From Chthoniobacterales bacterium (GTDB lineage: Bacteria; Verrucomicrobiota; Verrucomicrobiia; Chthoniobacterales; UBA10450), in assembly GCA_013820755.1 (NCBI GenBank), contig JACDHZ010000007.1, positions 1 to 35,887 of the forward strand: a stretch of 35,887 nt of DNA, read 5' to 3'. The position numbers and the translations under genes were made by a program. Every line of letters starts with the position of its first letter. Positions within the stretch are counted from its first letter, which is position 1. The notes beneath the pieces were generated by a model that worked only from the letters and a program-made list of their open reading frames with translations, was not told where the DNA came from and ran no database searches. Positions 8,701-16,554 of the stretch are shown piece by piece.

Positions 8701-9702
8701 CTACTTCTGGATTTTCCCGGCGACGAACTTCTCGAGCTTGTCGATGTCCGCGGCGAATTTCCGAATCCCCTCTGCCGTTTTTTCAGTCGCCATGGCATCT
8801 TCATTAAGCAGCCAACGGAAGCTCTTTTCGTCGGTGGCGACGCGTGCGACGTCGTGCGCCTTGGCGTTTGCTGGATCGAGTCTTCGCTCCAGGATCTCTG
8901 ACGACGCAGCCAGTTTTCCGAGGAGTTCCGGGCTGATCGTTAACAAATCGCAGCCCGCGAGTTCAACAATTTCGCCGACATTACGGAAGCTCGCTCCCAT
9001 CACTTCGGTCGGATACCCGTACTTCTTGTAATAGGTGTAGATTTCCTGCACCGATTGCACACCAGGATCATCTGCGCCCACATAGTCGCGCTTGTTAGCC
9101 GATTTGAACCAGTCATAGATCCGGCCGACGAATGGCGAGATCAGCTGCACTTTCGCCTCGGCGCAACGCGCGGCCTGCACGAGCGAGAACAGTAACGTCA
9201 TGTTGCATTTGATTCCGTCGCGCTGCAGCTGCTCAGCGGCGTTGATACCTTCCCATGTCGACGCGATTTTAATCAACACCCGCTCGCGTCCGATGCCGCG
9301 GTCTTCGTAAAGCTTAATCAGTTGTCTCGCCTTGTTGATCGTGCCTTCAACATTAAACGAAAGGCGCGCGTCGGTCTCCGTCGAGACTCGACCGGGCACA
9401 ATCTTCAAAATCTCACATCCGAACTGAACGAGCAGATGATCTATTGTGTCTTCGATCTGCGCTGGACCGGAGAGGCCGGAACTTTTCCTCTCGGCCAAAA
9501 CTTGCTCGAGCAGACGGCTATAATTTTCCTTCTGCGTCGCCGCGAAGATCAGGCTCGGGTTTGTCGTAGCGTCCTGCGGCTTGAAGTCTTTGATGGTTTC
9601 GAAGTCGCCCGTGTCGGCTACCACTTTGGTAAAGTTCTTCAGCTGCTCGAGCTGGTTCAGCTTTGTTTCAGTCTCCTCTTCGGCCAGTGCGGATATGCTC
9701 AT
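8701..9702 (-). CDS. tal: Transaldolase
   Basis: A 333-residue class I transaldolase of the TalB type, which moves a dihydroxyacetone unit between sugar phosphates in the non-oxidative pentose phosphate pathway. It has the Schiff-base lysine K145 in [12 protein letters not shown]30 in VADTGDF and the DATTNPSL block (44-51). The start was set at 9702 because a GGAGAA ribosome site lies 6 nt upstream and the family N-terminus begins there; an upstream ATG in the same frame (9771) adds 23 residues without homology. It is probably co-transcribed with trmL downstream. It is divergent from the CDP-alcohol transferase gene with 149 nt between, which must hold both promoters. Confidence 0.95.
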   Translation of the reverse strand: MSISALAEEETETKLNQLEQLKNFTKVVADTGDFETIKDFKPQDATTNPSLIFAATQKENYSRLLEQVLAERKSSGLSGPAQIEDTIDHLLVQFGCEILKIVPGRVSTETDARLSFNVEGTINKARQLIKLYEDRGIGRERVLIKIASTWEGINAAEQLQRDGIKCNMTLLFSLVQAARCAEAKVQLISPFVGRIYDWFKSANKRDYVGADDPGVQSVQEIYTYYKKYGYPTEVMGASFRNVGEIVELAGCDLLTISPELLGKLAASSEILERRLDPANAKAHDVARVATDEKSFRWLLNEDAMATEKTAEGIRKFAADIDKLEKFVAGKIQK

Positions 9703-9851
9703 AGTTTCTCCGGTTTTGCCGCAGCGCGCGGCTTCGTCGAAGTCACCGTAGGACGCGCCGTTCGGCTTCACAACACGAAACTCGCTCCCACGTTTCCGAG
9801 TAGATCTCCGTGCAACGCGCAGACGCTCTGGTGTAAACCGGGTGCACTCTA

Positions 9852-11141
9852 ATGCCGGAACACTCGTGCAACGTGGTCCTCGTGGCCGAAGCGCCTGAGG
9901 CGCTGACGGAAGTGTGTGGCATCTCGATTTTGGAGCGGCTGCTGCGGACGCTGCAGCGACTTGATGTCGTCACCGTCACCATCATGTCAGCGACGTCTGA
10001 TGAACTTCGGCAGCACATCGCGCAGCCTTCCTGGGCGCGCGAACACCTTACCATCGATCTACGTGCAAGAAACCCCGGTCCGTTCCGGGTCGAGGAGGTC
10101 GATGCTTTCGAGTCTCGCACGCTGATCATCACCGCGGCGTATTTCGACAGACGGCTTTTAGAAGCGTTGCTGACGCAGGATGCGTCAACGCTGCTGGTCG
10201 ACTCCGATCCAGCGTTTCGGCCGCTGCTATCGGGTCGCACGCTCACAGCCATGGGTTACATCTGCGACGCCGCGCTGGTGCAGCATGGATTCGTGTCCGT
10301 CGCAGCGCCCGAGGAACCGCTATTCACAGAGGTTGTAAACGCAGCAGAGCGCAGGGCGATCACGTTGCTCGATGCTGCTGCGCAACCACGATACGTCACC
10401 AGTATGCGCCGGGAAATCCGTCCGGTCTGGTTCCCCTCGCCTTCACTCGCGAACACTGCATTGGCGCAGCGCGTCATTTTTGATGGGGCACAAAACGGCA
10501 CGCTCGATCTCCCGGCGATTGTTCACGCTCCTCTTGAGACGTGGATCGTTGCGCGCCTTTGCCGGACGACGATTACGCCAAATCAAATCACGCTGTTCAC
10601 CGCCGTTGTATCAGTCGTCGTTGCGGGGCTGTTCGCGTCAGGAGATCTCGGCGCGGGAACGTTGGTCGCGCTGGTAGTCGGCGTTCTGGATGGCCTGGAT
10701 GGCAAACAAGCACGCGTGAAAGTTGAGACGACAACACTGGGTCAGCGCGAGCACGCGCTCGACTACATTCTCGAGCTCTCCTGGTGGACCGCGCTTGCGT
10801 TTCACTTCACGCGGAGCGGCGAATTACCGCATGCCTACGCGTTGCTGCTCTTGCTCGTCAGCGCGGACTTGATCGACCGGGCGGCGAAGAAGCAGGTGAA
10901 ACGGAAGCGCGGTCGCAATCTCGATGATCTAGCCCCGTTTGATCGCGCCGTCCGGCTGATTGGGGCGCGTCGCAACATCTATGTTTGGATGTTCGGCGCG
11001 GGCGTACTAGTAGGTGCTGCTGACAACGCTTTCGTGTGGCTTTGCTGGTGGGGCTTCATCACCGCTGCCGTTCACGTGCTGCGGGCTACGTGCATCACTC
11101 GGCAGCACGTTGCTCCGCGAAGTAAAGGCACTCCGCATTAG
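9852..11141 (+). CDS. CDP-alcohol phosphatidyltransferase with degenerate nucleotidyltransferase-like N-domain
   Basis: A 429-residue protein. Residues about 1-200 look like a sugar-nucleotidyltransferase Rossmann domain (NVVLVAEAP, then [15 protein letters not shown]), but the Gly-rich nucleotide loop and the following Lys of active enzymes are not visible. Residues about 215-415 form a membrane CDP-alcohol phosphatidyltransferase domain with several hydrophobic helices and the motif DGLDGKQAR (280-288) followed by G297. The two acidic residues expected at G+4 and G+8 appear instead as E300 and D304, a one-residue shift. The layout resembles bifunctional inositol-phosphate cytidylyltransferase/di-myo-inositol-phosphate-phosphate synthases, so a polar-headgroup or phosphodiester product is plausible, but the substrate is unknown. 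Its 3' end overlaps the convergent radical SAM gene by 135 nt. Confidence 0.8.
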   Translation: MPEHSCNVVLVAEAPEALTEVCGISILERLLRTLQRLDVVTVTIMSATSDELRQHIAQPSWAREHLTIDLRARNPGPFRVEEVDAFESRTLIITAAYFDRRLLEALLTQDASTLLVDSDPAFRPLLSGRTLTAMGYICDAALVQHGFVSVAAPEEPLFTEVVNAAERRAITLLDAAAQPRYVTSMRREIRPVWFPSPSLANTALAQRVIFDGAQNGTLDLPAIVHAPLETWIVARLCRTTITPNQITLFTAVVSVVVAGLFASGDLGAGTLVALVVGVLDGLDGKQARVKVETTTLGQREHALDYILELSWWTALAFHFTRSGELPHAYALLLLLVSADLIDRAAKKQVKRKRGRNLDDLAPFDRAVRLIGARRNIYVWMFGAGVLVGAADNAFVWLCWWGFITAAVHVLRATCITRQHVAPRSKGTPH

Positions 11142-12140
11142 CGCGGGCACCCGTTTAGCACGCGAGATAATCTCTTTGCCGACGACCTTCGCCGGATTCT
11201 CGATGAGCAGCGAGGTACTCACCGCACAATAAACTCCGCAGCCCACCTGGCACGGCTTCTTACGGTAATTCGCATGCAGGTCCTCAGGCGTGATGTCCAT
11301 GATGTGCTTGTCGGTTTTCACCATGCTGCACTCCCAGAATTTTCCCTGCGCCGAGACGAAGAATAGCTTGTAGCCGGCCGTGCAGGTCCAGTCCGTAGGT
11401 GTGCCGTTCAGGAGGCTCAACTGGTAATCCAAGACGGCTGCGTTCGTGTGGATCTTCTCGCCGTTCTGCTTTCGCTGAATCATCCACTCGATGAAATTCT
11501 TCAGCGCTGCAGGTGAGCCGCGTTGTACGCGATAGAAACTCGTGGGATCAGCATGCACGAGCCGCACTTCTGTCGGAATGCCGCGTGCCAGCCCCGTCTC
11601 GAGGACTGCAGTTGATTCCGGAAGAGTGTCGTCGCAGAGCACGCCCGTGATGTGGAGGCTGATCTTCGAATTTTTAAAAAAGTCGAGCTTCGGAAGAATC
11701 GTTTTGAACGTCTTTTTCGTTATCGGGCTCGGAGTCATTCGATCGACGCTTATCTGCATCACTTGCAACCCGGCTTTCTCTAGTGCGTGCAACTTCGCTT
11801 TGGTCAGCAAAAAGCCATTCGTCGTCAGGCTCGTGGCGAACCCAAGCTCGCGGCAGTAACGCACCAGCTCGACAATGTCGGGATGCGTCAACGGTTCGCC
11901 CCCCACGAGCGCGATCCGCATCGTGCCAAGTGCGCGGATTTTGAGCAGCCACGCCTTTAGATCCTCCAGCGGCGGATGCGGCTGACTGTTGTCGTACTCG
12001 GTGCAATAGCTGCAATCGAGATTACAACGATCTGTGACGTAGAGGCTGCATTGCAGCGGCTTCCGGTCGACGAGACGCTTGGCTGATTCCAGTAGATTGT
12101 AGCCCGAGAACTCGCGGCCGACTTGATCAAGAAGCTTCAT
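11007..12140 (-). CDS. Radical SAM protein with C-terminal cysteine-rich region
   Basis: A 377-residue radical S-adenosylmethionine enzyme. The [4Fe-4S] ligands are C39-x3-C43-x2-C46 (RCNLDCSYC), followed by the GGEP motif (ALVGGEPLTHPDI) and TTNGFLL. After the TIM barrel, cysteines in WTCTAGYK, FWECSM and KKPCQVGCGVYCAV suggest an auxiliary cluster like SPASM or twitch domains. The substrate is unknown. It is not HpnH-like in its cysteine context. The last 45 or so residues are Ser/Pro-rich, and their codons overlap the convergent CDP-alcohol transferase gene, so this tail may be dispensable. The start is the ATG at 12140 without a clear ribosome site. The upstream class III aminotransferase is 76 nt away on the same strand, suggesting a shared operon. 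Confidence 0.88.
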   Translation of the reverse strand: MKLLDQVGREFSGYNLLESAKRLVDRKPLQCSLYVTDRCNLDCSYCTEYDNSQPHPPLEDLKAWLLKIRALGTMRIALVGGEPLTHPDIVELVRYCRELGFATSLTTNGFLLTKAKLHALEKAGLQVMQISVDRMTPSPITKKTFKTILPKLDFFKNSKISLHITGVLCDDTLPESTAVLETGLARGIPTEVRLVHADPTSFYRVQRGSPAALKNFIEWMIQRKQNGEKIHTNAAVLDYQLSLLNGTPTDWTCTAGYKLFFVSAQGKFWECSMVKTDKHIMDITPEDLHANYRKKPCQVGCGVYCAVSTSLLIENPAKVVGKEIISRAKRVPALMRSAFTSRSNVLPSDARSPQHVNGSGDEAPPAKPHESVVSSTY

Positions 12141-12216
12141 GGAGAGCCGCGGACGGCGCGTCGAGTGTAGAGGCGCGAGAAGAGCGTGTAAAGCTCGGCT
12201 CCCGGATCAACAATGG

Positions 12217-13635
12217 CTAAACCGAAGCCGTGACCGATTTCCCAGCGGCTCTGTTCGAGCGCAGCGCGTGCCGCACGAAGTTGTGGCCGATTTCCCACAT
12301 TGGCCCCGGGAACTTTCGGCATTCGGTCAGTACATCATCCAAGGCGTTCACAAACCGATGGACCTCCCGCTCGCCGATGATCAATGGCGGCAGGATTTTC
12401 ATCACGTCCATCGCATGGCCGGCGACTTGGGTGAGAATCCGGTGCTTGCTGAGCATCTGCGTTACCACCATTTGCGCGAAGAGCACCTTGTCGACCTTGT
12501 GCAGGAGCTTCCACGCCATCTTCAGCTTGAATTCCGTCGGCTCCTGAAATTCGATCGCGATCATCAAGCCTTTCCCGCGCACTTCCTTGATGAACGTGTA
12601 CTTCTGACGCAATTCATCAATTTTATGGGCCAGCAGTTGACCCATTCGCGCGGCGTTTTCGGTTAGCTTCTCATTCTCGAGCACATCGAGCGACGCCAGT
12701 CCGCACGCCATCGCGAGATTGTTGCGCCCGAACGTGGTTGAGTGAACCACGCAGCGATCCATGCGGCTAAACGTCTTCTGGTAAATCTCGCGCCGTGTCA
12801 CGATCGCGCCGCACGGCACGTAGCCGCCGCTTAAGCTCTTTGCCAAAGTGATAATGTCCGGCTCGAGCTTCCAATGCTCAAACCCAAACATCTTGCCCGT
12901 TCGTCCGAGTCCCGTCTGGATTTCATCCGAAATCAGGACGGTCCCGTGTTTGCGGCAAAGCTCCTGCGCACGCACATAGAAGTCGGTCTTCGGCGTTTTG
13001 CATCCCTTGCCCTGCACCGGCTCGATCACAAAAGCCGCAACATCGCCTTTGGCCAGCTCGCGGCCTAAAGAGTCGATGTCGTCGAGGCCGATCCGCGTGT
13101 CCCATTCATCCATCAATGGCCCAAAACCCTCGGTGAAACTCTCGCAGCCCATTAGTGACAGCGACCCGAGACTCAGCCCATGAAACGCGCTTTCCAGCGA
13201 GATCACGCGCTTCCGTCGCGTGGCCGCGCGCGCAAACTTCAGCGCGCCTTCAATCGCTTCAGTACCGGAGTTACAAAAGAACACGGAATCAAGATGCGGT
13301 GGCGTCTTTTTCGTGATCGCTTCCGCGAGCAATCCAGACAAGAGCGAGCAATCCATCTGCACCATGTTCGGCAGATCGAGGTCGAGTACCTCGCGGATTG
13401 CCTGCTTCACGACCGGATGATTGCGGCCCATGTTGTAGACGCTGTAGCCGCTCAGGAAATCGAGGTACTCCCGATTGTCCATGTCGTAGAGGTAAGCGCC
13501 CTCCGCCCGCGCATAGACCTTGTCGAACCCGATCACTCGCTGCGCGGCAACAAGCGTCCGATTCACGTGGCGCTCGTGCAGATCGTAGTTTTCGCCCAGC
13601 CGGGCGGCGACCATCTCCTTCAGGTCAAAAGCCAT
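12217..13635 (-). CDS. Class III (ornithine-type) PLP-dependent aminotransferase
   Basis: A 472-residue fold-type I aminotransferase of the acetylornithine/putrescine/HpnO group. It has the phosphate-binding FFCNSGTEAIEGALK (about 119-133), the aspartate D237 in SDEIQTGLGRTG and the PLP lysine K266 in ITLAKSLSGGYVPCGA. The start MAFDLKEM at 13635 was chosen because the 40 upstream residues in frame have no family character. Substrate specificity cannot be read from the sequence; bacteriohopanetetrol aminotransferase (HpnO) is one class III relative to consider. The C-terminus is odd: a 22-bp near-repeat recreates the peptide WEIGH in another frame just past the stop, suggesting a frame-shifting duplication. 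It lies upstream of the radical SAM gene and is probably co-transcribed with it. Confidence 0.88.
   Translation of the reverse strand: MAFDLKEMVAARLGENYDLHERHVNRTLVAAQRVIGFDKVYARAEGAYLYDMDNREYLDFLSGYSVYNMGRNHPVVKQAIREVLDLDLPNMVQMDCSLLSGLLAEAITKKTPPHLDSVFFCNSGTEAIEGALKFARAATRRKRVISLESAFHGLSLGSLSLMGCESFTEGFGPLMDEWDTRIGLDDIDSLGRELAKGDVAAFVIEPVQGKGCKTPKTDFYVRAQELCRKHGTVLISDEIQTGLGRTGKMFGFEHWKLEPDIITLAKSLSGGYVPCGAIVTRREIYQKTFSRMDRCVVHSTTFGRNNLAMACGLASLDVLENEKLTENAARMGQLLAHKIDELRQKYTFIKEVRGKGLMIAIEFQEPTEFKLKMAWKLLHKVDKVLFAQMVVTQMLSKHRILTQVAGHAMDVMKILPPLIIGEREVHRFVNALDDVLTECRKFPGPMWEIGHNFVRHALRSNRAAGKSVTASV
12223..12244. repeat. Imperfect 22-bp direct repeat at aminotransferase 3' end, copy 1
   Basis: Matches 12276-12297 at 19 of 22 positions, with copies offset by 53 bp. 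Both copies encode WEIGH on the minus strand but in different frames, because 53 is not a multiple of three. The aminotransferase stop codon (12217-12219) lies just beyond this copy. Confidence 0.6.
12276..12297. repeat. Imperfect 22-bp direct repeat at aminotransferase 3' end, copy 2
   Basis: Partner of 12223-12244. This copy is in the aminotransferase reading frame and encodes the MWEIGHNF segment near its C-terminus. Confidence 0.6.
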
Positions 13636-13921
13636 GGAACGGTGTATCCGATTTGCGTCCTGAAAGCAACTCAGCGCCCCTGCTACTCGACCCCGCGAAA
13701 GAGAGGAATGGCCTCTGATTCGACCTGCGGTTGATGTGAGGGGCGCAGTTTGCACGCGAAACTACCTTGCCGCGGGTCGCGATAACAACGGAAGCTGATC
13801 GCGGTACTCAGGCTGTGTAGCGCTGCGGCTCCTTGCGCCAAACGGCGAGGAGGCTCGTCCGCGCGAATCTCTCGCCTTTTAACGGTGGGCGCCCAGCAAC
13901 GCCTCAACAGTCTCGCGCGGA
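13636..13921. other. Intergenic stretch without a recognisable gene
   Basis: About 286 nt upstream of the class III aminotransferase. It presumably contains that gene's promoter, but no convincing -35/-10 pair was identified. The minus-strand frame here is probably the tail of the decayed kinase gene, without recognisable motifs. Confidence 0.4.
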
Positions 13922-14286
13922 GGCTAGATAATCACTGCGGAAATCTTCCGGCTCGTTATTGAGGCGCTCTGGCGCTACATGATAAGGCGTGCCCAGAATC
14001 TCGTTCTGCGCTTCTAACTTTTGGCCTGCCGCTACTGCTGACCGAAGTCGCCGTAAAGAATGTTTGCCGGTTTGATGTCACGGTGAATAAGCCCACCCTC
14101 GTGTGCGCCCATTCCACCCACCCGCGTTTCGATGAGCAGGAAGTGACCGAAGGCGCGCTGCACCCGGAATTTTTTCCCACTGCCCGAACACGTGACGCGC
14201 GCCAGCGGCTCTGCGTTCGCAACTTCAACAGCGATTCCACAGCCGGAGCAGGATTCCTGCAGCGCGTCGCGGTTGAACTCGGGCAT
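13922..14286 (-). pseudogene. Remnant of a PknB-type serine/threonine protein kinase
   Basis: Pieces of a kinase gene survive in order. First comes an N-terminal zinc-ribbon whose second cysteine pair is damaged (CSGCG intact, then CSGSG). Then FRVQRAFGHFLLIET and GGMG of the glycine loop are joined directly to HEGGLIHRDIKPANIL of the catalytic loop. GDFG follows, then a stop at about 14032. The activation segment, EILGTPYHVAPERLNNEP, continues in a different frame (about 13935-14000). The roughly 110 residues between glycine loop and catalytic loop, including the ATP-binding lysine, are missing, and part of the segment after PANIL is gone. At least one frameshift and two internal deletions make it nonfunctional. 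It lies divergent from the rluD-like gene. Confidence 0.8.
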
Positions 14287-14342
14287 TTCGCGGCTGCCAT
14301 CATGCCCGATTCGCGTAGAGAACGCGAGCATTGTGTGGCCCG

Positions 14343-15245
14343 ATGATCGAGCTGCAGGTCACACGCGAACGCGCCGGGTTGCGACTCGACCGATTCCTCG
14401 CTCTTGAGTTAGGCGATCTCTCGCGCTCGAGGCTCCAGACTTTGATCGCAGACGGATTCGTTACGCTGAATACTGGTCGGCCGCGCGCACGGGATGTTGT
14501 CCGCACGGGCGACGTGGTGCAGCTCGAATTTCCACAGGTCGAAAAGATCGAAGCGCTGGCGGAGGAGATTCCACTGGCAGTGCTGTTTGAGGACGAGGAT
14601 CTCCTCGTCCTCGACAAGCCGGCGGGAATGGTGGTGCATCCGGGTGCTGGCAACCGCGAACACACACTCGTGAATGCGCTGCTAAGCCATTGCACCACGC
14701 TCTCAGGCATCGGCGGCAAAGAGCGTCCGGGGATCGTTCACCGACTCGACAAGGAAACGAGCGGCTGCCTGGTTGTAGCGAAGAACGACAACGCGCATCG
14801 CGAGCTTTCACGGCAGTTTGCCGCGCGGACATTGAAAAAGATTTATCTGGCGCTGGTCGCCGGCAGACTCAAAACGAATTCGGGCGTGATCGACGCTCCG
14901 ATCGAGCGGCATCCGATCCACCGCCAGCGAATGAGTGTTGCGCGAAGCTCGCGCGGGCGATCCGCGAAAACCGAATACCGCGTGCTGCGATCAGGAAGCG
15001 AGATAAGCCTGGTGGAATGCAAGCTGCATAGTGGCCGTACTCACCAGATCCGCGTGCACCTGCATCATCTTGGCCACCCGATAGTCGGCGATAAACTGTA
15101 CGCGCCGCGCCTCGGCAAGGACTTTCATCGGCAAATGTTGCACGCGTGGAAGCTTGGCTTCACGCACCCGCGAACGGCGGAACTGATGGAATTCGAAGCG
15201 CCGTTGCCGCCCGATTTTAATGCCGCTCTTGGGAGACCGCTCTAG
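14343..15245 (+). CDS. rluD: RluD-family 23S rRNA/RluA-type pseudouridine synthase
   Basis: A 300-residue pseudouridine synthase. An N-terminal S4 RNA-binding domain (about 1-75, GLRLDRFLALELGDLSRSRLQ) precedes the RluA-type catalytic domain with the aspartate motif HRLDKETSGCL. CKLHSGRTHQIRVHLHHLGHPIVGD is the conserved C-terminal block. RluD modifies helix 69 of 23S rRNA; members with an S4 domain and this length are usually RluD, but the exact target sites are inferred. The start was placed at ATG 14343; a TTG at 14331 would add four residues. It converges on the GT-C gene with a 29-nt overlap of coding ends. Confidence 0.88.
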   Translation: MIELQVTRERAGLRLDRFLALELGDLSRSRLQTLIADGFVTLNTGRPRARDVVRTGDVVQLEFPQVEKIEALAEEIPLAVLFEDEDLLVLDKPAGMVVHPGAGNREHTLVNALLSHCTTLSGIGGKERPGIVHRLDKETSGCLVVAKNDNAHRELSRQFAARTLKKIYLALVAGRLKTNSGVIDAPIERHPIHRQRMSVARSSRGRSAKTEYRVLRSGSEISLVECKLHSGRTHQIRVHLHHLGHPIVGDKLYAPRLGKDFHRQMLHAWKLGFTHPRTAELMEFEAPLPPDFNAALGRPL

Positions 15246-16551
15246 CTGCAGTGCCTTCACGCACGAACAGTAGAAGAGCAATCGCAGGCGGTAGAATGAT
15301 GATCGCACGCATCCAGAGTTCCGCGTGCCATGGCAACGCGAACAGGCGTTCATTCCAAAACAGATAGTACGCAAACAGACTGACTGATAGCACCTGCCAT
15401 GGTGCAACACGCCGCCACGTGGCGAATGGCAGAATCCAGGTGCAGTACCACGGATGCAAAACAGGCGTGAGGATCAGCGCCGCACCCAACACCCACAGGA
15501 GCCCGCGTTTCCAGTTCCGCCAAAAAGCAATCGCCAGCAGCAACGCGATCGTCACGATCACGACATTATAGTGGTAGTTTTTCTGGCGCGGATTCGGCCA
15601 GACAGTTTCCTCAATGAGCCACCAGAACAGGTCGTTGAGGCGGGTGACATAGGCGAAGCGTCGGAGCGAATCCCAGATCGGCACGCGCGGCCACCCATAG
15701 AACAGGCTCAAGCCCGCCGGGACGCCGACGCTGGCCAGCAGGGCCGGGGCACGTGAGCGCAACGCAAATGCGCACAACGGCAGAAGCAGCAGTGGAATCA
15801 ACTTGATGGATATCGCAAGTCCGAACAGCACCGCAGCTCCCGTCGCGAGCAGCCATTTCCGTCGAGAATCAGTCGCCGATTCATAGCGTGTCAGCAGCAA
15901 GACTCCAGCGACCACCGGCAGAATCATGAGGCTGTCGAAATGCGCAGCGCCCGCGAAGCTGTAGACGACAAGGGGATTCCATGCGTACCACGCCGCGCCT
16001 TCGTAACGCATCGCGCCGCCAATCAGTGGTAGAAGTATCGCGATCGTTCCGAGATCCGCCGCAATGAACAGCAGCTTGTACAGAAGGGGATTTTCGGAGA
16101 TGCGGCTCAGCGCTCCGAAGAGCAGCTCTGTCGCAGGAGGATAGATCGCGGCGAACTCACGATGATTTATTTTTTCCCATCCAGCGAAGTCAGCGCGAAG
16201 GTTCTCGAGTTCGGCGTCGTCGGGCGCCTGCACGTACGGATTGAACCCCGCCTGCTGAATCTTCCCTTCCCATTGGTAACGCCAGAAATCATCGCCAGGC
16301 TCTAGCGGAAGTGCGGCGAGCCGCAAGGCGATTGCCACCGTCCACAGAAGCAGCGCTTGTTTTCGCAACGAAAACGCGGACTGAAAGCCAGACGCTGCAA
16401 ACAGGTATGCAATGCCGGATGCGATGGCTGCGGCGACAAAGGGCACCGGCATCTGCTCGATCGACCAGTCGTCGAATAAATTCAGCGTCGTGACGAAAAA
16501 CAGCTCAGCGCCGAGCGCGAAAAACAACGATGCAGTTCTGCGCCGCGCCAT
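15217..16551 (-). CDS. Polytopic GT-C glycosyltransferase (GT87/mannosyltransferase-like)
   Basis: A 444-residue integral membrane protein with about 10-12 hydrophobic segments. The first extracytoplasmic loop carries an acidic pair in EPGDDFWRYQWEGK, typical of GT-C enzymes that use polyprenyl-phosphate sugars, followed by FNPYVQAPDD and AAIYPPATELLF, a pattern seen in GT87 and PIG-M-like mannosyltransferases. The sugar and acceptor are unknown. It starts 3 nt after the stop of the glycosidase-GT2 fusion gene, so the pair is almost certainly one operon and probably builds one surface glycan or glycolipid. Its 3' end overlaps the convergent rluD-like gene by 29 nt. Confidence 0.82.
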   Translation of the reverse strand: MARRRTASLFFALGAELFFVTTLNLFDDWSIEQMPVPFVAAAIASGIAYLFAASGFQSAFSLRKQALLLWTVAIALRLAALPLEPGDDFWRYQWEGKIQQAGFNPYVQAPDDAELENLRADFAGWEKINHREFAAIYPPATELLFGALSRISENPLLYKLLFIAADLGTIAILLPLIGGAMRYEGAAWYAWNPLVVYSFAGAAHFDSLMILPVVAGVLLLTRYESATDSRRKWLLATGAAVLFGLAISIKLIPLLLLPLCAFALRSRAPALLASVGVPAGLSLFYGWPRVPIWDSLRRFAYVTRLNDLFWWLIEETVWPNPRQKNYHYNVVIVTIALLLAIAFWRNWKRGLLWVLGAALILTPVLHPWYCTWILPFATWRRVAPWQVLSVSLFAYYLFWNERLFALPWHAELWMRAIIILPPAIALLLFVREGTAARAVSQERH

Positions 16552-16554
16552 TCT

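Noticed and set aside
9743-10252. 169-codon minus-strand ORF
   Set aside because: Ser/Arg-rich shadow over the 5' part of the CDP-alcohol transferase gene.
11007-12140. Hopanoid radical SAM protein HpnH
   Set aside because: A class III aminotransferase neighbour invited the comparison, but the cysteine-motif context (TDRCNLDCSYC) and the C-terminal cysteines do not fit HpnH.
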